Origin: Burkholderiaceae bacterium
Lineage (GTDB): Bacteria; Pseudomonadota; Gammaproteobacteria; Burkholderiales; Burkholderiaceae_C
NCBI GenBank assembly: GCA_023268425.1
Contig: JALRFN010000002.1
Coordinates: forward strand, 1-5,030
DNA: 5,030 nucleotides
Reading direction: 5' to 3'
Below are positions 1 through 5,030 of this stretch, one piece after another; position 1 is the stretch's first letter; each line of letters opens with the position of its first letter. The position numbers and the translations under genes are program-made. The notes below the pieces were generated by a model that searched no databases, was not told the DNA's origin, and saw only the letters and a program-made list of their open reading frames with translations.

Positions 1-1098
1 TGAGCCGACGGTGCGAATCAACTTGGGGCCAAACAAGGCCAAACCCACCGAAATACCCAAAGCGCCAATCGCCATCACCCACAACGGTATCGCGACCTTG
101 GTCTCATTGCCGTTGGTCACGTGCATCAAGGCGTCCACGATGCCCGCCAACGGCCCCACCGCGTTGGCCACGTCATTGGCGCCGTGCGCGAAACTCAGCA
201 AGGCGGCGGAGATGATCAAGGGCACGGTGAACAAGCGGTTGACGCCTTCACTGTCTTCTTTGATGCCCACGGTTGCGCGACGAATCAAGGGGCGCGCAAT
301 CAGCGTGGTCAAGATGCCCAACAGCAAACCGATCAACATGGCGGTTTGGAAATCCACCTTAACGATGTGCTTGATGCCCTTGAGCGTGATGTAGGTGCTG
401 AACGCCCAGGCCATGACGCCAATCATGACCGGCACCACTTTGCGTGCCGCCGTCACTGGCGCATCTTTGAAAAAGATGGTCTTTTTCAACAAGTACAAAA
501 AAAAGGCCGCAATCACGCCGCCCGTCAGAGGCGAGATCACCCAGCTCAGGACAATCTTGCCAATCGAGTCCCAATTGACGATGCCCCAACCTGCTGCAGC
601 AATGCCTGCGCCCATGACCCCACCGACAATCGAGTGGGTGGTGGACACCGGTGCACCAATCCAGGTGGCGGCGTTCAACCACAAAGCAGCGCCGATCAAG
701 GCGCCCATCATGATCCAAATGAAGACATTCGGGTCAGGCAGCCGAGACGGGTCAATGATGCCGTCCTTGACCGTCGAGACCACATCGCCGCCAGCAATCA
801 AGGCGCCAGCAGCTTCAAAAATGGCTGCAATGACAATCGCCCCGGTCAGCGTCAGCGCAAAAGAGCCCACCGCAGGCCCGACGTTGTTGGCCACGTCATT
901 GGCGCCAATGTTCATCGCCATGTAGGCACCAATCACCGCCGCTGCGACCAGCAAATACAACTGATCCACGTCGCGAAACGAGGCGCCGGTGTAGACCATA
1001 ACGGCCATGATGAACAGCACCGCCGAGCCAATGCGCCCCACCTCGGAGCGGTTGACATCGGTGGCGTCCTCAATTTTCAGATAGTCTTTGATTTGCAT
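1..1098 (-). CDS. pit: PiT-family inorganic phosphate transporter, C-terminus cut by window edge
   Basis: An inner-membrane permease that imports phosphate, in this family usually as neutral metal-phosphate driven by protons (or sodium in some members). The start is the ATG at 1098-1096. The frame stays open for 366 codons to base 1, so the C-terminus lies outside the window; bacterial Pit proteins are commonly about 500 residues. Both halves of the internally duplicated PiT signature are present: GANDVANNVGPAVG at residues 65-78 and GANDVANAVGPLAG at 306-319. GAPVSTTHSIVGG (148-160) and SWVISPLTGG (185-194) are also typical of the family. Hydrophobic segments run through most of the protein. 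A charged loop at about 270-288 (RPLIRR to KEDSEGVNR) precedes the second repeat. The Shine-Dalgarno is weak. It has its own candidate promoter and is separated from phoX by a strong terminator. No Pho box is visible upstream, which fits a constitutive low-affinity system. Family assignment is secure; the transported ion pair is not determined. Confidence 0.95.
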   Translation of the reverse strand, partial: MQIKDYLKIEDATDVNRSEVGRIGSAVLFIMAVMVYTGASFRDVDQLYLLVAAAVIGAYMAMNIGANDVANNVGPAVGSFALTLTGAIVIAAIFEAAGALIAGGDVVSTVKDGIIDPSRLPDPNVFIWIMMGALIGAALWLNAATWIGAPVSTTHSIVGGVMGAGIAAAGWGIVNWDSIGKIVLSWVISPLTGGVIAAFFLYLLKKTIFFKDAPVTAARKVVPVMIGVMAWAFSTYITLKGIKHIVKVDFQTAMLIGLLLGILTTLIARPLIRRATVGIKEDSEGVNRLFTVPLIISAALLSFAHGANDVANAVGPLAGIVDALMHVTNGNETKVAIPLWVMAIGALGISVGLALFGPKLIRTVGS

Positions 1099-1126
1099 AG
1101 GGTGTGTCTCAGGTCGTCTTGTCGGC

Positions 1127-1143
1127 GCGCTCTCGTGGAGCGC
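1127..1143 (-). other. Small GC-rich stem-loop in the pit leader
   Basis: GCGCTC and GAGCGC form a perfect 6-bp inverted repeat around a 5-nt loop, at or just after the predicted pit transcription start. It could stabilise the 5' end of the message or be an operator-like palindrome. No T-run follows, so it is not a terminator. Function unknown. Confidence 0.3.
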
Positions 1144-1148
1144 CCGAA

Positions 1149-1177
1149 AGTATGCACACGCTGCAAGGCCCCCACAA
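1149..1177 (-). promoter_or_regulatory. Candidate sigma70-type promoter of pit
   Basis: On the minus strand, TTGTGG (1177-1172) and CATACT (1154-1149) are separated by exactly 17 bp. They match the -35 and -10 consensus at 3/6 and 4/6 positions. Transcription would start near 1142, leaving a leader of roughly 45 nt before the pit ATG. It lies between the phoX terminator and pit, where a promoter is required. The match is modest, so this is a prediction only. Confidence 0.4.
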
Positions 1178-1259
1178 GGGAGAAAACCCAGCCCTGTCCA
1201 ACACACCCACGCGCGCACCCCACCACCGCAGAACAAGGCCACCAAAAGCCTCGCCCAAG

Positions 1260-1288
1260 AAAAAAGGCTGCATCAAGCAGCCTTTTTT
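1260..1288 (-). terminator. Rho-independent terminator after phoX (bidirectional shape)
   Basis: A perfect 12-bp inverted repeat: six A's plus GGCTGC, a 5-nt loop (ATCAA on the plus strand), then GCAGCC plus six T's. It begins 42 bp after the phoX stop codon. Read on the minus strand it gives a GC core followed by TTTTTT, the classic intrinsic terminator. Because an A-tract also precedes the core, the structure is symmetric and would also stop plus-strand transcripts, although no plus-strand gene is seen nearby. It marks the end of the olsB-plcP-phoX unit and insulates pit. Confidence 0.9.
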
Positions 1289-1330
1289 GTCTCCTTCAGC
1301 CGGACGACTGATGCGGTTGAGCGCTCAGGG

Positions 1331-3181
1331 TCAGAGCATACACGGCACGCCAGCGATGTAGCCGACCGCCGCTTGGGTGTTGTCACCCCAGTTCTTCGCC
1401 ACCGCCTGCGCCAAGTCGGCTTGCTCAGGGGTGAATTTGCGGTCACCCGCGTGTTGGAAGTTGGACAAGATGTAAGCGTGCCCATTGCGGTTGTCGATGG
1501 CCTCCAAGCCCGTGCACTCGGCACCGGCTGGCACCGTCAAGACGCGTGTCAACTCTTGGCTGTCCAGGTTGTACGCCCACACCACGTTGTTGACGTGCAT
1601 GCCCGAGTCTTCACCAATGAACAAGGTGCGCAGCGCCTCAGAGTACTTCAGGTTGTCGGGGTTGGCGATGTGCTCCAAGTGCGCGGTGTTGCCAGCCGCA
1701 TCGGCGGGCTTGATGTCCTTGCCCACCAAGGCCTTGACGGGCTGCAACACGGCGGGCACCCACTGGCTGTCAATGGCTTGGCCTTGGGCGTCGGTGTGGC
1801 CGCCGCTCAAGTTGGCTTCGAACACGGCGCCCGCGCTGATCTTTTTCTCTTGCCACTGGCCTTGCTGGTCGGCCATGGTGTCTTTGATCGAGGAAATCGC
1901 CAAGTACGCCACCTTGTCCGCTGCGTTGACGGTCACGCCTTCAAACTTGGTGAACTCCATGACGCCACCCATCATCGCCGCGTAACGACGGGTCTCCAAG
2001 AAGGCGGCGGCCTTTTCCATACCAGGGCGCAGCTTCATCCATTTTTGTTTTTTGCCGTCCTGCGCCAACACATAGCTGGCGTCTTTGGGGTCTTCGCTGC
2101 GCACCTCCATGATGTCGCGGGCACTCAAACGGTTGGCCAACGCCTCGATCTCGTCGCTGTTGGCGTGGCCCAAGCGCACCCACTGCATGCGCATCTTGCT
2201 GTGCTTGACCTCGCCTTTGGCCACATACAAGGTGCCTGAGGACAAGTCTGCAGCGCGGTCGGCGATGAACATGAACACACCACCCCCGGTGAAGTCGTCC
2301 CCCATCAAAACCGTGCGTTGGTCGGGCATGACTTGAATCAGCTCACGCGACACGCGCCCCAAGTTGTAGTGTTTTTTGATGCTGGCGGTGCCGTTGGCGT
2401 GCACCGTCACTTCCGGAACGTGGCCGTAGTGGTAGGGGTTGCCGCTGACGCCCAAGGTGTTGCGGCAAAAGGCTTGAAAACGCTCGTCACTGTCGGCCTT
2501 GAAGGCATCGGGCTCGTACTCTTCGCTGGACAAATGGGTGTTCCAAGGGGAAATGCTGCCAGCGCAAGTGATCCACAGGCCGTGCACGCTGCGCGTGTCC
2601 ACGTGATGGTAACTGACCATTTTCATGTCACCCGTTTTGGGGTGCTGGTCCAAGGTCGCCACCGCGATGGACGAGGGCAACTTGCCGTACATGTCGGCGC
2701 CGGAGGCGTCTTTGCTCATGTATTCAAACTGGGTGACCAGGAACAAGGGGTTGCCCTGCACGCCTTTGACTTTGGCCTTGGGCAACTGGATCAGGCTTTG
2801 CCCGTCTGGACAATCCGAGTACATCTGCTTGCCGGTCTTGTTGTCGATGACGGGCGTGCCATCGGTCATGAAATAGCCGCCTGCCATGATCTGACCACCA
2901 CCCGTTTGGGGCAACATTTGCCCGGTCTTGTACAGGGTGCGGTAACGCAAGGGGTGATCGACGCGGCGACCCGAGTCGTAAAACACCTTGATGCTGGCTG
3001 CGGTGTAGGTGGAAGCCATTTGGGCGACCGTGCTCGGCCCGGCCATGGGGGTGAAGCGCACAGCCACCGCTTTGTCGGCGGCCGCCATGGCGCCACCCCA
3101 ATAAGACACAGCGCCCATGGCCAACGGTGCCTGTACGGCGGCCTTGAGCAGGGAGCGGCGCTGCAAGAGAGACGATTTCAT
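1331..3181 (-). CDS. phoX: PhoX-type (DUF839) Tat-exported alkaline phosphatase
   Basis: A 616-residue protein of the PhoX/DUF839 family. PhoX enzymes are periplasmic, calcium- and iron-dependent monoesterases that release phosphate from organic esters. The N-terminus carries a twin-arginine signal (QRRSLLKAA, residues 7-15), then a hydrophobic stretch to about 30 and a probable AMA cleavage site near 33, so it should be exported folded through Tat. Family landmarks in order are TCAGSISPW with Cys206, SSEE (218-221), LGRVSRE ending at Glu280, GDD (294-296), EGVTV (414-418), PDN (508-510), GEDSG (523-527), AECTG (554-558) and NFQH (574-577). The Cys and Glu positions correspond to metal-ligand regions of characterised PhoX. 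The sequence departs from the classical motifs: CAGS for CAGG, and SRE where classical members have HE. Substrate range is therefore inferred. I chose the ATG at 3181 because GGAG (3191-3188) sits 6 nt upstream; a TTG at 3193 would place the Shine-Dalgarno inside the gene. It lies 40 bp after plcP and is probably in the same operon. Confidence 0.85.
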   Translation of the reverse strand: MKSSLLQRRSLLKAAVQAPLAMGAVSYWGGAMAAADKAVAVRFTPMAGPSTVAQMASTYTAASIKVFYDSGRRVDHPLRYRTLYKTGQMLPQTGGGQIMAGGYFMTDGTPVIDNKTGKQMYSDCPDGQSLIQLPKAKVKGVQGNPLFLVTQFEYMSKDASGADMYGKLPSSIAVATLDQHPKTGDMKMVSYHHVDTRSVHGLWITCAGSISPWNTHLSSEEYEPDAFKADSDERFQAFCRNTLGVSGNPYHYGHVPEVTVHANGTASIKKHYNLGRVSRELIQVMPDQRTVLMGDDFTGGGVFMFIADRAADLSSGTLYVAKGEVKHSKMRMQWVRLGHANSDEIEALANRLSARDIMEVRSEDPKDASYVLAQDGKKQKWMKLRPGMEKAAAFLETRRYAAMMGGVMEFTKFEGVTVNAADKVAYLAISSIKDTMADQQGQWQEKKISAGAVFEANLSGGHTDAQGQAIDSQWVPAVLQPVKALVGKDIKPADAAGNTAHLEHIANPDNLKYSEALRTLFIGEDSGMHVNNVVWAYNLDSQELTRVLTVPAGAECTGLEAIDNRNGHAYILSNFQHAGDRKFTPEQADLAQAVAKNWGDNTQAAVGYIAGVPCML

Positions 3182-3187
3182 GTGATT

Positions 3188-3193
3188 CTCCAA
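3188..3193 (-). promoter_or_regulatory. Shine-Dalgarno that fixes the phoX start
   Basis: TTGGAG on the minus strand, with GGAG ending 6 nt before the ATG at 3181. The TTG in this same motif is in frame and could be mistaken for a start four codons earlier. The good spacing to the ATG argues that the motif is the ribosome site and that translation begins at MKSSLL. Confidence 0.75.
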
Positions 3194-3195
3194 TT

Positions 3196-3216
3196 AAAAA
3201 AGCATGCGCTTTGCGC
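3196..3216 (-). other. Weak hairpin with T-run between plcP and phoX
   Basis: Within the 40-bp plcP-phoX gap, the minus strand has GCGC-AAA-GCGC (3216-3206) followed 4 nt later by six T's (3201-3196). An alternative fold pairs AAAGC with GCTTT around GCAT. Each stem is only 4-5 bp, so full termination is unlikely. Partial attenuation, or a processing site that alters phoX expression relative to plcP, is possible. Confidence 0.25.
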
Positions 3217-3221
3217 GCGGT

Positions 3222-4100
3222 TCAGGGGGTTTGTGTGGCGACAGCGGGGGTGTTAGCTGGCACCACCCCTTGCATGCCTCGGTTCAAGGCATGCGACCAA
3301 TCAATGATTTCCAGCTGGCCGTCCATGTGTTCAACGACCGCGCTCAAAGACTCGACCCAATCGCCGTCGTTGACGTAGGTCACGCCGTCGATGTCGCGCA
3401 TCTCGGCTCGGTGGATGTGGCCACACACGACACCGTCGAAGCCGCGCTGTTTGGCGCGCTTGGCCACTGCGTCTTCAAACGCGGTGACGTAATTCAAGGC
3501 CCGCTTGACCTTGTGTTTGAGGTATTGCGACAAAGACCAATAGGGCAAGCCCACGCGCGCACGCCAGTTGTTCAGATAGCGGTTCATGCGCAGCGACCAC
3601 TCGTAGGCCACGTCACCTGCCAAAGCCAACCAACGCGCGTGCTGCACGACGGCATCGAAATCATCCCCATGAATGACCCACAAGCGTCGGCCATCCACCG
3701 TGGTGTGCACCGCTTCTTTCTCAACCACAATGCCGCCGAAATGGTGGGCATCGAACTGGCGTGCAAAGGCGTCGTGGTTGCCCGGCACGAACACCACGCG
3801 ACAACCCTTGCGCGCGCGGCGCAACAGCTTTTGCACCACGTCGTTGTGTGCTTGCGGCCAGTACCAGCGGCGGCGCAATTGCCAACCGTCAATGATGTCG
3901 CCCACCAAGTACAAGACATCGCTGGGGTGGTGCTTCAAGAAGTCCAGCAGCGCGGGGGCTTGGCAACCGGGCGTGCCCAAATGCAAATCTGAAATGAACA
4001 CCGCACGGTAACGCGAGGGCCCGTCCTCATCGTCATGCGCCCGCGCCGCTTGTTCGGTGGCCTCGGCCATGCTGCGCAGCAATTGAGGGTCCAAGGCCAT
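3222..4100 (-). CDS. plcP: PlcP-like phospholipase C (metallophosphoesterase, often labelled LpxH-like)
   Basis: A 292-residue calcineurin-like phosphoesterase of the COG2908 group with a complete set of metal-site motifs: SDLHLG (37-42), GDIIDGW (67-73), GNHD (107-110), IHGDDFD (143-149) and GHIHRAE (227-233). It has no signal peptide or membrane segment, so it is cytoplasmic or peripheral on the inner leaflet. Routine annotation would call it UDP-2,3-diacylglucosamine diphosphatase. However, LpxH carries GNRD with a functionally important Arg, whereas this has GNHD, and WYWPQAHNDVV (79-89) and NDGDWVES (244-251) match my recollection of PlcP from Sinorhizobium and marine bacteria. PlcP cleaves phosphatidylcholine and related phospholipids to diacylglycerol and a phospho-head group during phosphate starvation. 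The ATG at 4100 shares its A with the olsB TGA stop (TGATG), implying translational coupling; an in-frame GTG at 4151 would overlap olsB by 52 bp and is less likely. Function is inferred from motifs and context; a lipid A role is the main alternative. Confidence 0.78.
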   Translation of the reverse strand: MALDPQLLRSMAEATEQAARAHDDEDGPSRYRAVFISDLHLGTPGCQAPALLDFLKHHPSDVLYLVGDIIDGWQLRRRWYWPQAHNDVVQKLLRRARKGCRVVFVPGNHDAFARQFDAHHFGGIVVEKEAVHTTVDGRRLWVIHGDDFDAVVQHARWLALAGDVAYEWSLRMNRYLNNWRARVGLPYWSLSQYLKHKVKRALNYVTAFEDAVAKRAKQRGFDGVVCGHIHRAEMRDIDGVTYVNDGDWVESLSAVVEHMDGQLEIIDWSHALNRGMQGVVPANTPAVATQTP

Positions 4101-4930
4101 CACTGACCCAAGAGGTGTTTCCGGTAGCGGCTGGGCATGTGATCCAGGCACAGCAACATCGGCAAGTCAGCAGCGTCAAAGTCGGGGTCCCAAGCGGGTT
4201 CACCCAAAATCTTGGCACCCAAACGCAAATAGCCCTTGATCAAGGGTGGCGGCTCCACCGGCAGCGTCTGGTCCAAGTCGCCAATGGGCAAGGCCAGACG
4301 GGGCCGCACCTGGTGTTCAATCGGCGCGGCGTGGCGGTCAAAGGCCTGGCGCCAAATGGAGGCCGCTTCATGGCCGTAAGCGACGCCGCTGCTTTTCATG
4401 GGGATGGTCGCGCAGCCCATCATCCAGCGCAGTTGGTTGCTTTGCATGAACTGCGCCAAGGCCGACCACAGCGTCATGATGACACCACCGTGCCGGTAGT
4501 CGGGATGGACGCAAGAGCGCCCCAACTCCACCATTTGCTCGCGCATGAAGCGCAAACGGGTCAAGTCAAACTCTTGGTCAGAGTAGTAACTGCCCACGCG
4601 CTTGGCCTGCACCGGGGTCAGCAGTCGGTAGGTGCCGACGACCTGCTGCGTGCGCTCGTCACGCACCAACAGGTGCTCACAGAAGTCATCGAACAAGTCG
4701 ACATCGTGGCCCGCCAAGGGCGTCTTCAATTGCGCGCCCATCTCCAGGCCAAAGACCTCGTAGCGCAGGCGCTGCACCTCGCGCAACTCGCTGGTGTGTC
4801 GCACCCAGCGGGCGCTGAGAATGGGCGCATGGGTGTGCACTTCGGCCACAGGCAAACTGGGCAAAGCGATGCGGGCGTTATCGGCTGCCACAGTGGCAGC
4901 GAACATGGATTCGTGGTGCATTGGATTCAT
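4100..4930 (-). CDS. olsB: OlsB-type L-ornithine N-alpha-acyltransferase (GNAT fold)
   Basis: A 276-residue protein of the OlsB / COG3176 family, which transfers a 3-hydroxy fatty acid from acyl carrier protein to the alpha-amino group of ornithine, giving lyso-ornithine lipid. OlsA then adds the second acyl chain; no olsA is in the window. Recognisable blocks are RLRYEVF (54-60), DLFDDFCEHLLVRD (78-91), VGTYRLL (98-104), ELGRSCVHPDYRHGG (135-149), WMMGCATIPM (169-178) and a C-terminal block starting PPLIKGYLRLGAKILGEP (from 228). The length agrees with known OlsB proteins of just under 300 residues. The start is uncertain. The frame opens at a TTG at 4999, but that extension runs through the Pho box array, so I use the ATG at 4930. 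ATGs at 4921 and 4906 are alternatives, and none has a strong Shine-Dalgarno. The stop overlaps the plcP start by one base. The relaxed alternative is another acyl-ACP-dependent N-acyltransferase of the same family. Confidence 0.85.
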   Translation of the reverse strand: MNPMHHESMFAATVAADNARIALPSLPVAEVHTHAPILSARWVRHTSELREVQRLRYEVFGLEMGAQLKTPLAGHDVDLFDDFCEHLLVRDERTQQVVGTYRLLTPVQAKRVGSYYSDQEFDLTRLRFMREQMVELGRSCVHPDYRHGGVIMTLWSALAQFMQSNQLRWMMGCATIPMKSSGVAYGHEAASIWRQAFDRHAAPIEHQVRPRLALPIGDLDQTLPVEPPPLIKGYLRLGAKILGEPAWDPDFDAADLPMLLCLDHMPSRYRKHLLGQ

Positions 4931-4938
4931 GAGCCACG

Positions 4939-4944
4939 AGTGTG
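4939..4944 (-). promoter_or_regulatory. Candidate -10 element of the PhoB-dependent promoter
   Basis: CACACT lies exactly 10 nt downstream of the last Pho half site, the spacing seen in E. coli phoA between its Pho box and -10. It matches TATAAT at only 3/6 positions, and no -35 is expected at PhoB-activated promoters. Transcription would start near 4932, almost at the ATG at 4930 and about 26 nt before the ATG at 4906. Confidence 0.35.
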
Positions 4945-4954
4945 CGCAGCCTGC

Positions 4955-4994
4955 ATGACAGCTTGATGGCGGTTTGATGACCATCTCATGACAC
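4955..4994 (-). promoter_or_regulatory. Tandem Pho box array (four PhoB half sites)
   Basis: On the minus strand, four 7-mers begin every 11 bases: GTGTCAT (4994-4988), TGGTCAT (4983-4977), CCGCCAT (4972-4966) and CTGTCAT (4961-4955). They match the PhoB half-site consensus CTGTCAT at 6, 5, 5 and 7 of 7 positions. The 4-nt spacers are GAGA, CAAA, CAAG and GCAG. Two half sites at 11-bp period make one Pho box, so this would hold two adjacent PhoB dimers. The array lies just upstream of olsB and points in its direction. It makes olsB-plcP-phoX a predicted phosphate-starvation operon. Confidence 0.82.
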
Positions 4995-4997
4995 CTC

Positions 4998-5028
4998 AAA
5001 AAGTGACGCCCCTCTGTGCGCGCGTCAC
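4998..5028 (-). terminator. Probable terminator of an upstream gene outside the window
   Basis: GTGACGC (5028-5022) and GCGTCAC (5009-5003) form a perfect 7-bp stem with a 12-nt loop. On the minus strand it is followed by five T's (5002-4998). It would end a minus-strand gene beyond base 5030 and isolate the olsB promoter, whose first Pho half site begins 3 bp further on. The large loop and short T-run make it moderate; it could instead be a palindromic regulator site. Confidence 0.5.
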
Positions 5029-5030
5029 CA

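Noticed and set aside
1194..1200. CTGTCCA as a Pho half site for pit
   Set aside because: It matches 5/7, but there is no second heptamer 11 bp away on either side and it faces away from pit.
121..1311. Long plus-strand open frame (396 codons) opposite pit
   Set aside because: It is antisense to a clear PiT transporter, is very rich in His, Arg, Gln and Asp as expected from reversed GC-rich codons, runs through the terminator, and shows no recognisable family motif.
1088..2239. Plus-strand open frame of 383 codons opposite phoX and its terminator
   Set aside because: It crosses a 12-bp terminator stem and lies antisense to conserved PhoX motifs; composition is that of a shadow frame.
2318..3256. 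Plus-strand open frame of 312 codons opposite the phoX N-terminal half
   Set aside because: It is antisense to the Tat signal and DUF839 domain, has no recognisable motif, and shows His/Val/Gly-rich shadow composition.
4101..4151. Extension of plcP to a GTG at 4151
   Set aside because: It would overlap olsB by 52 bp and add residues unlike the family; the ATG overlapping the olsB stop is the more usual arrangement.
4115..4966. Plus-strand open frame of 283 codons opposite olsB
   Set aside because: It overlaps the whole OlsB domain and the Pho box array in antisense; no start signal or family motif supports it.
4931..4999. N-terminal extension of olsB from a TTG at 4999
   Set aside because: These 23 codons coincide with the Pho box array and the predicted -10, and no Shine-Dalgarno supports the TTG.
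1..5030. CRISPR array, insertion sequence, tRNA, riboswitch or phage signature
   Set aside because: No phased repeat-spacer pattern, transposase, terminal inverted repeats around a gene, cloverleaf or integrase was seen; the content is ordinary chromosomal metabolism genes.

Overview
The window reads as chromosomal DNA from a GC-rich betaproteobacterium, most likely Burkholderiales (Comamonadaceae-like). This rests on base composition and on the flavour of the four proteins; there is no rRNA or other marker to settle it. All four genes lie on the minus strand, so transcription runs from high to low coordinates. I see no tRNA, rRNA, CRISPR array, insertion sequence or other mobile-element signature.

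Layout in the direction of transcription: an inverted repeat with a T-run (5028 to 4998) probably ends an upstream gene outside the window. Four 7-bp PhoB-type half sites with an exact 11-bp period follow (4994 to 4955). Then come an OlsB-type ornithine lipid acyltransferase (4930 to 4100), a calcineurin-like metallophosphoesterase best read as the phospholipase C PlcP rather than LpxH (4100 to 3222, overlapping olsB by one base), and a Tat-exported PhoX/DUF839 phosphatase (3181 to 1331, after a 40-bp gap). A 12-bp perfect stem terminator lies at 1288 to 1260. Beyond it, with its own candidate promoter, is a PiT-family phosphate transporter (1098 to 1, cut by the window edge).

The four genes share a theme, phosphate economy. 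In the likely model, PhoB switches on an olsB-plcP-phoX operon under phosphate starvation. PlcP would strip phosphorus head groups from membrane phospholipids, and OlsB would start synthesis of phosphorus-free ornithine lipid as a replacement. PhoX would release phosphate from organic esters in the periplasm. Pit, which has no visible Pho box, would be the constitutive phosphate and metal-phosphate importer. OlsA (second acyl step), a diacylglycerol glycosyltransferase, and phoB/phoR are not in the window.

The most valuable points are the four-unit Pho box array, the re-reading of the LpxH-like gene as PlcP from motifs plus context, and the apparent linkage of membrane remodelling to an exported phosphatase in one transcript.
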